Below are positions 18,259-26,491 of a DNA stretch of 64,000 bases, one piece after another. Both the position numbers and the translations under genes were made by a program. The notes beneath the pieces are model-generated. The model was given only the letters and a program-made list of their open reading frames with translations, was not told where the DNA came from and made no database searches. Source of the DNA: Roseovarius sp. MMSF_3350 (GTDB lineage Bacteria; Pseudomonadota; Alphaproteobacteria; Rhodobacterales; Rhodobacteraceae); NCBI RefSeq assembly GCF_030733425.1, contig NZ_JASHIZ010000022.1:1-64000 (forward strand), read 5' to 3'. Numbering within the stretch: position 1 is the stretch's first letter; each line of letters opens with the position of its first letter.

Positions 18259-19458
18259 ATGAGCGCAGAGCCCGCCAGCAGTGCATCTGTCATCCATCGC
18301 AAGGCCAAAGTGGCGCGCGACGAGTTCGACGCGCGTGAGATGTCGCCCTCTAAGGCGCTGCGCCTGGCGCTGGCCAAGGCGGCGGCGGCGCAGTTCGAAT
18401 TGCCGTTGGTCGTGCGCATGGTCGAACATGAAAGCGTTACCCTGACCGGCATCGAGGCGCTGGCGGGCGAGGATGGCCTGCTGATCCTGCTGGACGGGCT
18501 GGACGGGCCGCCGGGCGCGATCAAGCTGGACCTGCAGTTCGTGATGGCTCTGATCGAGGTGCAGCTTATGGGCGAGGTGCGGCAGGGCGACGCGAAACCG
18601 CGCCCCTTCACGCCGACTGACGGAGCAATCGTGCAGCCGTTGATGGATGCGGTGTTGGACAGTTATGCCGAGCAGGTTAACGCTTGCGACCGGATGGCGG
18701 ACGCGGCCCGCTTCCGGTTCGGCGACCGGGTAGAGAACGGGCGGGCGCTGGCACTGGCGCTTTGGGCGCCGGATTACGACCTTTACCGGCTGAGCGTGGA
18801 TTTCGGTCCCGGTGCCAAGACCGGCATGATGGAGCTGATCCTGCCCGAGCCGCCGCCCGCGCCGGAGGTCGAAGCGTCGGACGGCAACACGCTGGCCCGC
18901 AAGCTGGAAGAGAACGCGATGAACGCGCCGGTGATGCTGGACGCGGTGCTGGCGCCCATCCGCCTGCCACTTCGCGATATCTGCCGCTGGGTGCCGGGTA
19001 CGGTCCTGAAACTCTCGCGCGAAACGGTGACCGAGGCGCGGGTGATCGGTGCCAAGGGGCACAAGGTGGCCCCGGCCAGGCTGGGACAGTTGAACGGGTT
19101 CCGCGCGGTGCGCATGGTTCTGAAAAGCGAAGCGGAAGACGCGGTGGCAGATGGGGCGCGGGGCCATGCCTCCGAGGCGCGGGGCGCCGCGGGGCCGGAC
19201 TTGCCCGCGCTGGACGAGATCGACGATGTCGGCGACCTTCCTGATTTGTCGCCGCCCGAGGGGGCGGGCGATGTGCCGGGCCTGCCGGATCTGGACATGG
19301 CGGGCGCGGGCCTGCCGGATCTGCCGTCAAGCGACGGTGACGGGGAGGAGGGCCTGGACACGCTGGTGGAAGAGGAACTGGCGCGTGCCGCCGCCCGGTT
19401 CGAGGCCGAGGGTGCGGATGACGAGTTACCCATGCCCGGCGGCCCGAGCCTTGGCTAG
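18259..19458 (+). CDS. FliM/FliN-family (SpoA domain) protein with long acidic tail
   Basis: A 399-residue cytosolic protein. The first 190 residues resemble the FliM middle region (PFTPTDGAIVQPLMDAVLD). A SpoA-type C-terminal domain spans about residues 220-285 (VMLDAVLAPIRLPLRDICRW to GFRAVRMVL). The last 110 residues are an acidic, low-complexity tail with LPDL repeated four times. Such FliM-like switch proteins occur in Roseobacters, where they form part of the flagellar C-ring. No other flagellar genes lie nearby. The spacing from the kinase gene is 140 bases. GTCATG with AGGAGGGG upstream supports the start. Confidence 0.72.
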   Translation: MSAEPASSASVIHRKAKVARDEFDAREMSPSKALRLALAKAAAAQFELPLVVRMVEHESVTLTGIEALAGEDGLLILLDGLDGPPGAIKLDLQFVMALIEVQLMGEVRQGDAKPRPFTPTDGAIVQPLMDAVLDSYAEQVNACDRMADAARFRFGDRVENGRALALALWAPDYDLYRLSVDFGPGAKTGMMELILPEPPPAPEVEASDGNTLARKLEENAMNAPVMLDAVLAPIRLPLRDICRWVPGTVLKLSRETVTEARVIGAKGHKVAPARLGQLNGFRAVRMVLKSEAEDAVADGARGHASEARGAAGPDLPALDEIDDVGDLPDLSPPEGAGDVPGLPDLDMAGAGLPDLPSSDGDGEEGLDTLVEEELARAAARFEAEGADDELPMPGGPSLG

Positions 19459-19750
19459 CTGGTGCTCAAGGGGGTTTTGCACCCGGGGAGGCAGCGGCGT
19501 GCGGTGCGGCATTTGAATTGGTGTTTCGACCATTGTGCCGGATGTCGCGACGGCGGTCTTGCACACGCCCGGTGACGCCGTTTTGCGCGGGTTTGCCCAA
19601 AAGCCGCGCAATTCGAGCGGAAAGCCGCGAAAAGCGTCTTTTACGGGGCGCAATGCTTCTGTTTTTGTGCTGTCTCATGCTATGGTTGTAGCGCGGGCCC
19701 TGCGGTCATTTCGACCGGACGCGGCAGGTCGCCCCCTGGGAGGAGATGCC
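19459..19750. other. Intergenic region without a recognised gene
   Basis: 292 bases between the FliM-like gene and a small ORF. An open frame runs through part of it (19535 to 19750) in phase with the next gene, but its codon pattern and lack of a ribosome binding site argue against translation. A TTTGTGCTGTCTCATGCTATGGTTGTAG stretch near 19660-19690 could hold the promoter of the gene at 19751. Confidence 0.4.
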
Positions 19751-19960
19751 ATGACAAGTTTGACACAGGAAATCAAACAGTTGCACCGACAAATCCTAGA
19801 CCTGGAAGAGGCCGAACGCTATCGGCTTCAACCGCGGCTGGCGGGGCTTTTGGGCCAGATGCGTCATGCCGGCGAGCCGGTGCCGTCGCAACTGCAGCGC
19901 CTGAACGAGACGCTTCTGGATGAGGCGATCGAGGCACAGTTCGAGAATATGCCGGTCTGA
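19751..19960 (+). CDS. Small conserved hypothetical protein (69 aa)
   Basis: Starts MTSLTQEIKQLHRQILDLEE with an excellent ribosome binding site, GGGAGGAG, 6 bases before ATG 19751. The protein is mostly helical: a leucine-heptad coiled coil (residues about 4-30), then LAGLLGQMRHAGEPVPSQLQ and an acidic C-terminal helix. It has no cysteines, membrane segment or signal. It resembles small regulatory or adaptor proteins of Roseobacters, but the function is unknown. It stands alone before the beta-oxidation-like gene. Confidence 0.75.
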   Translation: MTSLTQEIKQLHRQILDLEEAERYRLQPRLAGLLGQMRHAGEPVPSQLQRLNETLLDEAIEAQFENMPV

Positions 19961-20033
19961 TCGCTGCCGCGGCCGCTCAAAACATTTGCGCAAGGGCCCG
20001 TGGTAAGGGTCTAATCCGCCTGTGATTTTAGGT

Positions 20034-22103
20034 ATGCCGGGGCGCAAAAGAGCAGTGTCCGAAGTCATTTACGAGCTGACAGACGGCGTGGCCGTCCTGC
20101 GTCTCGCGCGGGGCGAGGCGAACGCGTTGTCGCCCGGAATGCGGCGCGACCTGGCCGCAGCGCTGGAGCGGGCCGCGGAAGATGATACCGCACGCGCCGT
20201 GGTGCTGACCGGGGCCGGGGGCACTTTCTGTTCCGGCGTCGACCTGTCGGAATTCGACGGAGAGTTGGCCGAGCCGTGGATCGGGGCACTGACCCGCAGC
20301 ATCGAAACCCACCCCAAGCCTGTGGTGGCCGCGCTGGAAGGCGCGGCGTTGGGCGCAGGCTTCGAGCTGGCGCTGGCGGCACATGCGCGGGTGGCGCACA
20401 AAACCTGCCGCGTGGCGCTGCCCGAGGTCAGCCTGGGGCTGATGCCGAGCGGCGGCAGCACGCAGCGCCTGCCGCGGCTTCTGGGGGCGCAGGCGGCCCT
20501 TGAGATCCTTTTGTCGGGACGGCCGCTCGATGCGAGCGAGCCGCGCCTTGCCAAGCTGTTCGCCGCCGTCACCGAAGAACCGCCGCTGGCCACAGCGCTG
20601 GCCACGGCCCGAAGGTTTGCCCAGGCGCCGGATTTTCCACGGACCAGCCAGATCGACCGCGGGTTTTCCGACCCGGCCGCGTATCGTGGCGCGGTCGCGG
20701 AGGTGGCCGCCCGGTTGCGCTCCGCCGACACGGCCGAGGGCGACATTCTGCGCTGCGTCGAGGCGGCGCAGCTGTTGCCCTATGAACAGGGGCTGCGCTT
20801 TGAGGAAGCGGCGTTCGAGGCCTGTCTGGTGCGGCCCGAGGCCCGCGCGTCGCGACATCTTTACGCCGCAGAGCGCCGGGCACTGGCCTGGCCCGAGGCG
20901 CAGGAGGGCAGGGCGCGCGAGATCGGTACCGTGGTGCTGACAGGCTCGGACCCGGTGCTGGCGGAACTGGCGGTTTATTGCCTCGATCGCGGTCAGCGGG
21001 TGGCGGTGCTGTCACCCGGTCCCGCGGGTGCCGCGTTGGCGGCCCGGGCGCGCGCGGTCTACGAAGGGGCGGTGGCGCGCAAGCGGATGACGCCGGACGA
21101 GCGCGACTCGCGGCTGGCCCGGCTGAGCCATGGCAGCGATCCGGTGGTGCTGATGGCTGCCGACCTTGTGCTGGACGGTGGCGGCGGCGATCCCGGCGCG
21201 GCGGCGGTGCGCAAAGGCACGGTCTGGTGCCTGGTGTCGGGGCGCGACGGCGCGTCTGCGCGGCGTGCGCAGCTGGGCGAGGCGGTCGAGGTTCTGGCGC
21301 TGCGGGCCTATCGCCCGGCGCATGTGTTGTCGCTGGTCGAGTTGGCCGTCCCCGAAGGTGCGGCACCCGATGCCGTGATGACCGTGATGCGGTATTTCGC
21401 GGGGTCCGGGCGCGTCGTGTTGCGCAGTGCCGACCGGCCCGGCATGATCGGGCATCGCCTGATGGGGGCGGTGCAACGGGCCGCGCTGGCGCTGATGCGG
21501 GCCGGGGCCGGCGCGCAGGCGGTCGAGGATGCGGCGCGGCGACTGGGTTTTGCCCGCGGGCCGCTGGAACTGATCGAGACGGACGGGATCGGCGTGACGG
21601 TGGCGCGTCTGCGGCGGGTCTTCGGCAGCGTGCCGGAACTGGCGCTGCTGGACGCGCGGGCCGATGCGGTGGCCGCCGGCAAGACGCCGGGACAGGGATT
21701 TTACGCGTCGCATGGACAGGCGCTGGCGCCCGATCCGGGACTGGCGGGCTGGATGGACGCATGGCGCGAGGGTCAACGCGACCTGCCCGAGGTGCCCGAT
21801 GTGACGTTGGAGCGGGCGCTGCACGCGGCGCTGGTGGCCGAGGCCGGACGGATGCTTGGCGAGGGCACAGTGGCGCGGGCCTCGGACATGGACCTGTGCA
21901 TGGTGCGGGGCTACGGCTTTGACCCTGCGCGCGGCGGGCCGCTGCTGTGGGCCGATTTCGGGGCCGATAGGGGTGGTCTGCTGGGCCTGGTGCGGGCGAT
22001 GAAGGTGCTGGCGCCGTTGGGGCAGGACCTGTGGACGCCGCCCGCGTTGCTGGAAGAGATGGTCAAGTTCGGCCGGCGGTTTTTTGGCGGTGCTGTCAGC
22101 TGA
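20034..22103 (+). CDS. FadB/FadJ-like protein: enoyl-CoA hydratase fused to a degenerate 3-hydroxyacyl-CoA dehydrogenase
   Basis: About 689 residues. The N-terminal half is a crotonase with the oxyanion loop FCSGVDLSEFDG, ALGAGFELALAAHAR and ALPEVSLGLMPSGGSTQRLP, keeping both catalytic glutamates. The rest aligns with the NAD-binding and C-terminal domains of FadB/FadJ, but key positions are lost: the GxGxxG loop reads VVLTGSDPVLAE, the catalytic His of HFFNP is Arg in RAYRPAH, and the conserved Asn of RPGFIVNR is His in RPGMIGHR. It is probably a hydratase with an inactive dehydrogenase half. The start is uncertain: GTG 20022, ATG 20034 and GTG 20055 are all possible, with weak ribosome binding sites. 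Confidence 0.82.
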   Translation: MPGRKRAVSEVIYELTDGVAVLRLARGEANALSPGMRRDLAAALERAAEDDTARAVVLTGAGGTFCSGVDLSEFDGELAEPWIGALTRSIETHPKPVVAALEGAALGAGFELALAAHARVAHKTCRVALPEVSLGLMPSGGSTQRLPRLLGAQAALEILLSGRPLDASEPRLAKLFAAVTEEPPLATALATARRFAQAPDFPRTSQIDRGFSDPAAYRGAVAEVAARLRSADTAEGDILRCVEAAQLLPYEQGLRFEEAAFEACLVRPEARASRHLYAAERRALAWPEAQEGRAREIGTVVLTGSDPVLAELAVYCLDRGQRVAVLSPGPAGAALAARARAVYEGAVARKRMTPDERDSRLARLSHGSDPVVLMAADLVLDGGGGDPGAAAVRKGTVWCLVSGRDGASARRAQLGEAVEVLALRAYRPAHVLSLVELAVPEGAAPDAVMTVMRYFAGSGRVVLRSADRPGMIGHRLMGAVQRAALALMRAGAGAQAVEDAARRLGFARGPLELIETDGIGVTVARLRRVFGSVPELALLDARADAVAAGKTPGQGFYASHGQALAPDPGLAGWMDAWREGQRDLPEVPDVTLERALHAALVAEAGRMLGEGTVARASDMDLCMVRGYGFDPARGGPLLWADFGADRGGLLGLVRAMKVLAPLGQDLWTPPALLEEMVKFGRRFFGGAVS

Positions 22104-22311
22104 GCACGATGCCCAGCACCACCAGCATCAGGCCGATCACCGACAGGAAGAGTGCGCCGGTATTGACCGGCAGGATCCTTTGCAACGTGGCGCGCAGGTC
22201 GTCGTCGGAAAGGCCGGCGCGCCGGGCGCGGATGACGCGCAAGATGCACCAGACGAGCAGAGCGAGACCGGCAAGCGTGACCGCCGCTCCGAGCCAGATC
22301 AGGATTTCCAT
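22096..22311 (-). CDS. Small two-helix membrane protein
   Basis: A 71-residue protein with two hydrophobic segments (residues 4-24 and 50-70) joined by a basic loop, RVIRARRAGLSDDDLRATLQ. It probably forms a hairpin in the inner membrane. The 3' end overlaps the convergent FadJ-like gene by 8 bases. Small proteins of this kind are frequent in Rhodobacterales; the function is unknown. Confidence 0.65.
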   Translation of the reverse strand: MEILIWLGAAVTLAGLALLVWCILRVIRARRAGLSDDDLRATLQRILPVNTGALFLSVIGLMLVVLGIVLS

Positions 22312-22457
22312 CAGACGCCTCCAATCGACCTTTATCGGTGCGGCTGCGGGTAGCGCATCGCGCCGCGCATCGCAAGCGGCAGGGCGCGAAAACGGGCTTG
22401 CGGGGGGGCTGGCGCGCTTGTAGTCAAGGGGTCCAGCCCTGACCTTGGAGAGCCTTC

Positions 22458-22730
22458 ATGGATGACCAGACCCCGCAACCCGGCCCCGACAGCAGCTATC
22501 GCGTGACCGCCGACGAGCTGCGCCAGTTCATCGAACGGTTCGAGCGGCTGGAGCAGGAAAAAAAGGACATTGCCGAGCAGCAGAAAGAGGTGATGGCCGA
22601 GGCCAAGGCGCGCGGCTACGACACCAAGGTGATGCGCAAGGTCATCGCGCTGCGCAAGCGCGACAAGGACGATATCGCCGAGGAAGAGGCGGTTCTGGAG
22701 ATGTACAAGGAAGCCCTTGGAATGGCGTGA
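22458..22730 (+). CDS. gapR: GapR/DUF2312 nucleoid-associated protein
   Basis: A 90-residue protein with the DUF2312 signature: VTADELRQFIERFERLEQEK, then EQQKEVMAEAKARGYDTKVM and RKVIALRKRDK. Caulobacter GapR is a dimeric coiled-coil protein that clamps overtwisted DNA ahead of replication and transcription and helps gyrase and topoisomerase IV. The length and the two helical halves agree with that family. The start has GGAGAG 8 bases upstream. The gene is monocistronic and is conserved in most Alphaproteobacteria, giving good taxonomic support. Confidence 0.93.
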   Translation: MDDQTPQPGPDSSYRVTADELRQFIERFERLEQEKKDIAEQQKEVMAEAKARGYDTKVMRKVIALRKRDKDDIAEEEAVLEMYKEALGMA

Positions 22731-22785
22731 AATATAGGCAGGCGCCGCCGGAAGCGATGGTGCGATCAGGCGGCGGTTGGCACAA

Positions 22786-23472
22786 CTATTTTGTCGCGCC
22801 GTTGGCGATCAGCCAGTCCCGCACGGTTTCAAGCTTGTTCTGAAGGTGTTTGCGCAGGATCGATGCCAGCCCGTCGCCGTCGCGGGCTTCGAGGCAGGCC
22901 ATGATCACCTCATGCTCTTCGGTGGCTTTCTTCCAGCGCGCCTCGGTCATGTTGGCGACGAACCGCGCGCGCCGGACCTGGGTGGCCAGCGAGCGGTACT
23001 GCACCGTCAGCGTCTCGTTGCGGGCGGCGGCCAGGATGGCTTCGTGGATCTGCTGGTTGAGGTCGAAATACTCGGCCAGCCGCCGCGCCTCGAAATGGCC
23101 GACCATCTGATCGTGAAGCTTGCGGATCTCGCGGAGCTCCTCGTCGGTGATGCGTTCGCAGGCCAGTTCGCCGGACAGCGCCTCGAGCGCGCCCATCACC
23201 GGGAAAACCTCCTCGAGATCGCCAAGGGTGATCTGGCTGACCCAGGCGCCGCGGTTGGGTTCCAGCACGACGAGGCGGTCGAAGGCGAGCACCTTGAGCG
23301 CCTCGCGTAGAGGGGTGCGCGACACGCCAAACATCTCGCAGAGTTCACGCTCGGGGACCTTCGTGCCGGGCGCCAGCTGGCCGCTGACGATCAACTCGCG
23401 CACGCCGTCGGCCAGTTCCTGGTGCAGCGATGTCCGCCGCAATGTCTGAACGCCCTTGTTCTGCACGTTCAT
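22786..23472 (-). CDS. GntR-family (FadR/FCD subfamily) transcriptional regulator
   Basis: A 228-residue regulator. The winged helix-turn-helix is at residues 15-80 (ELADGVRELIVSGQLAPGTK, then PERELCEMFGVSRTPLREAL). An FCD ligand-binding domain follows, with a metal-binding pattern of Asp/His residues in YFDLNQQIHEAILAAA and EEHEVIMACLEARD. FCD regulators usually sense small organic acids. Its start overlaps the stop of the oxidase gene by four bases (ATGA), so it is made from the same mRNA. It probably represses the oxidase and the divergent aminotransferase-transporter operon. Confidence 0.93.
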   Translation of the reverse strand: MNVQNKGVQTLRRTSLHQELADGVRELIVSGQLAPGTKVPERELCEMFGVSRTPLREALKVLAFDRLVVLEPNRGAWVSQITLGDLEEVFPVMGALEALSGELACERITDEELREIRKLHDQMVGHFEARRLAEYFDLNQQIHEAILAAARNETLTVQYRSLATQVRRARFVANMTEARWKKATEEHEVIMACLEARDGDGLASILRKHLQNKLETVRDWLIANGATK

Positions 23473-26369
23473 GTTCGCCGCTCCTCCAGGGCCATGTCCA
23501 GTACCCGCGCCACGTGCAGCGCCTCGCGCCGCGTTCCGTCGGAGATCTGGTGACGGCAGGACGTGCCGTCGGCCAGAATGATCGCATCCCCCGCCTCGCG
23601 TATCGCGGGGAAGAGACTGATCTCTCCCATCTTGCGCGACACCTCTTCCGTTTCCACGCCATAGCCGAAGGAACCGGCCATGCCGCAGCAGCTGGATTCT
23701 ATAATGTCGACATCGGTTTCAGGCAATAGCGCCAGCGTTTTCTGGACGGCAGGCATGACATCGTGGGCTTTTTGATGACAGTGGCCATGCAGCTTCAGCG
23801 GCTTGCCCAGCGATTTGAGCGGCAAGGTCAGGGTGCCGGCCTCGGTGGCTTCGGCGATGTATTCCTCCAGCATTCTGGCCCGGTCCGCGACGGTATCTGC
23901 CTGCGCACCGGGCAGGAGCGCCGGAATCTCGTCGCGCAGGGTCAGCAGGCAGGACGGCTCAAGCCCGACGATGGGCAGGCCTTTCTCGGCGTGCGGCGCC
24001 AGCGCATCCAGCAGGCGCTGGCCGGTCTTGCGCGCCTTGTCCATCAGGCCGGTCGACAGGTAGGTCCGGCCGCTGTCCAATGGCTTGGACCGCCCATCTG
24101 TCGCCACCGCCACGCGCTTGCCCCCGGCGCGCAAGACCCGCAGGGCGGCGCGCAGGTTCTCGGGCTCGAAATACCGGTTGAAGATGTCGGCAAAGAGGAT
24201 GACATCCGGGTTCTCGTCCTGCGCCTCGCTGTCGCGGAAGGGTTTCGACGACCAATGCGGCAGCTTCCGCGAAGCGGCAAAGCCGGTGGGCTTTTCCATC
24301 AGGCGGGCCAGCAGCGGGATGCTGTTTCGCATGTTGATCAGCCACGGCACCTTCGCGGCGTAGGGCGCGTAATCCGGCATGTAGCCCACCAGCCGCTCGT
24401 GCAGGCCCAGCCCGTGTTTCTCGACCCGGGCCGCCGTCACCTCGGCCTTCATCTTGGCCATGTCGACGCCCGTGGGGCATTCGCGCTTGCACGCCTTGCA
24501 CGACACGCAGAATTTCAGCGTCTCGGCCATCGCGTCCGAGGTCAGCGCATCCGGCCCCAACTGCCCCGACAGCGCCAGCCGTAGCGTGTTGGCCCGGCCT
24601 CGCGTCACGTCGCGCTCATTGCGGGTCGCGCGGTAGGACGGGCACATCGCCCCGCCCGCCAGCTTGCGGCAGGCCCCGTTGTTGTTGCACATCTCGACCG
24701 CACCCTGAAAACCGCCGCCCGCGCCGGGATAGGCCGACCAGTCAAAGGCGGTCTTCAGCGGCTTCACCTCGTAGTCCGGCGTGTAGCGGAACAGCGACCG
24801 GTCATCCATCTTCGGCGCTTCGACGATCTTGTTGGGGTTGAACCTCCGGTCGGGGTCGAACTGGTCCTTCACCCGCAGGAATTGTGTGGTGATCTCGGGC
24901 CCGAACATCTTTTCGTGAAACTCCGACCGCACGATCCCGTCGCCGTGTTCGCCCGAATGCGAGCCCTTGTAGTGCGCCACCAGGTCGAATGCCTCCTCGG
25001 CGATCGACCGCATCTTCTTGACGTCCTCGTCCAGCTTCAGGTTCAAGACTGGCCGCACATGCAGACACCCGACCGACGCGTGGGCGTACCACGTCCCCTG
25101 CGTGCCGTTCTTCTCGAAGATCTCGGTCAGGCCGGCCGTGTAGTCCGCGAGGTCCTTCAACTCGACCGCGCAATCCTCGACGAAGGAGACGGGTTTGCCC
25201 TCCTGCTTCATCGACATCATGATGTTGAGGCCCGACTTGCGCACCTCTGTCACCTGCGCCTGCAGGCGAGGGTCGGTCACGTCCACGACTCCACCCCAGC
25301 CCTTGCCCTCATTGGACCAGGCGAATCCAAGGTCGCCCATCGTCTCGTGCAGCGCCTTCAGCTTGGCGGCATTGCCCTCCGCGCTGCCTTCGTCGAATTC
25401 CACCAGCAAGAGCGCGGCAGGCTCTCCGCGCACCGCCTGCTCGATCGTCGGGCGGAACATCGGGATCTGCCGCGACAGCCCGATCATCGTCGAATCGACC
25501 AGCTCCACCGACAACGGGTCCAGCTTGACCAGGTGCTGCGTGGCGTCCATCGCCTCGTAGAAGGTGGGGAAGTGGCAGATGCCCAGCACCTTGTCGCCCA
25601 CCAGCGGCCACAGGTCCAGCTCGATGGCGGTGAAATAGGCCAGCGTCCCTTCCGAGCCAACCAGCAGATGCGCCAGGTTCACGTCCTCGCCATTGGGCAC
25701 CAGCGAATCGAGGTTATAGCCCCCCACCCGCCGCGTCAGCTTGGGGAACCGTGCGTCGATCAGCGCCGTGTGCTCCGCGCCCAGATCCAGCATGTCCGCC
25801 GCGATCCGGTCAAAGGTGCCGTTGCCGCGCAGCCCGTCGCGGGTGACGGGGCCGAAATGCGCGAAACTGCCGTCATGCAGCACCGCGTCGATGGACCGGA
25901 CATTGTCGCGCATCGTGCCATACCGCAGCGACCGCCCCCCGCAGGAATTGTTCGCCGCCATCCCGCCGATGGTCGCGCGCGAACTGGTCGAGACATCCAC
26001 AGGGTACCAAAGCCCGTGCGGCTTCAGCGCCCGGTTCAATTCGTCCAGCACGATGCCGGGCTCCACCACCACGCGGCGATTCTCCACGTCCAGCTCGATG
26101 ATACCGTTGAAATACCGCGCGTTGTCCAGAATCAGGCCCGAGTTGACCGTCTGCCCGCATTGCGAGGTGCCGCCCCCCCGGCCCGTCAGCGGCACACCCG
26201 ATTCGGCGGCCGCCGCCAGCGCGATCTCCACGTCTTCGCGCCCCGTCGGCGCCGCCACCCCTTTAGGGGTGATCTGGTAGAAGGACGCATCGGTCGAATA
26301 GCGCCCGCGTGACGCGGTGTCGAACATGATGTCGCCGCGAAAGCCTTTTTTCAGCGCCTCTTCAAGCAT
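23469..26369 (-). CDS. Fused FAD-linked 2-hydroxyacid dehydrogenase and Fe-S oxidase (YdiJ/GlcD-GlcF-like)
   Basis: A 966-residue oxidoreductase. The N-terminal part is a FAD-binding PCMH domain (PLTGRGGGTSQCGQTVNSGL) with a FAD_oxidase_C domain to about residue 540. It is followed by a ferredoxin-type region with CVSCKACKRECP and a C-terminal CCG domain (HGHCHQKA, ESSCCGMAGSFGYG). E. coli YdiJ, of similar architecture, oxidises D-2-hydroxyglutarate; GlcD and GlcF split the same functions for glycolate. The substrate is therefore a D-2-hydroxyacid, with electrons going to the respiratory chain. ATG 26369 has GGAGG-like GGAACGGG upstream; the frame to 26423 is non-homologous. Confidence 0.88.
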   Translation of the reverse strand: MLEEALKKGFRGDIMFDTASRGRYSTDASFYQITPKGVAAPTGREDVEIALAAAAESGVPLTGRGGGTSQCGQTVNSGLILDNARYFNGIIELDVENRRVVVEPGIVLDELNRALKPHGLWYPVDVSTSSRATIGGMAANNSCGGRSLRYGTMRDNVRSIDAVLHDGSFAHFGPVTRDGLRGNGTFDRIAADMLDLGAEHTALIDARFPKLTRRVGGYNLDSLVPNGEDVNLAHLLVGSEGTLAYFTAIELDLWPLVGDKVLGICHFPTFYEAMDATQHLVKLDPLSVELVDSTMIGLSRQIPMFRPTIEQAVRGEPAALLLVEFDEGSAEGNAAKLKALHETMGDLGFAWSNEGKGWGGVVDVTDPRLQAQVTEVRKSGLNIMMSMKQEGKPVSFVEDCAVELKDLADYTAGLTEIFEKNGTQGTWYAHASVGCLHVRPVLNLKLDEDVKKMRSIAEEAFDLVAHYKGSHSGEHGDGIVRSEFHEKMFGPEITTQFLRVKDQFDPDRRFNPNKIVEAPKMDDRSLFRYTPDYEVKPLKTAFDWSAYPGAGGGFQGAVEMCNNNGACRKLAGGAMCPSYRATRNERDVTRGRANTLRLALSGQLGPDALTSDAMAETLKFCVSCKACKRECPTGVDMAKMKAEVTAARVEKHGLGLHERLVGYMPDYAPYAAKVPWLINMRNSIPLLARLMEKPTGFAASRKLPHWSSKPFRDSEAQDENPDVILFADIFNRYFEPENLRAALRVLRAGGKRVAVATDGRSKPLDSGRTYLSTGLMDKARKTGQRLLDALAPHAEKGLPIVGLEPSCLLTLRDEIPALLPGAQADTVADRARMLEEYIAEATEAGTLTLPLKSLGKPLKLHGHCHQKAHDVMPAVQKTLALLPETDVDIIESSCCGMAGSFGYGVETEEVSRKMGEISLFPAIREAGDAIILADGTSCRHQISDGTRREALHVARVLDMALEERRT

Positions 26370-26393
26370 TTCCCGTTCCTCCCTGCTGCGGTG

Positions 26394-26426
26394 TTGACAT
26401 CGTGATACAGCTTCGTGATACATAAT
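26394..26426 (+). promoter_or_regulatory. Promoter with tandem TCGTGATACA operators for the aminotransferase-Tct operon
   Basis: TTGACA (26394-26399) is a consensus -35 box, followed at a 19-base spacing by TACATA/CATAAT as a possible -10. Overlying it are two direct copies of TCGTGATACA (26400-26409 and 26413-26422), 13 bases apart. FCD-type GntR regulators typically bind TnGTnnnACnA, which each copy nearly matches. The neighbouring GntR protein is the obvious candidate, and binding would block the promoter. Confidence 0.55.
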
Positions 26427-26491
26427 TCAAAATTAAAAATGCAATCGGGTTCGGTGACACAGGGCCGCATCCGGGAGGAGGACAAGACACC

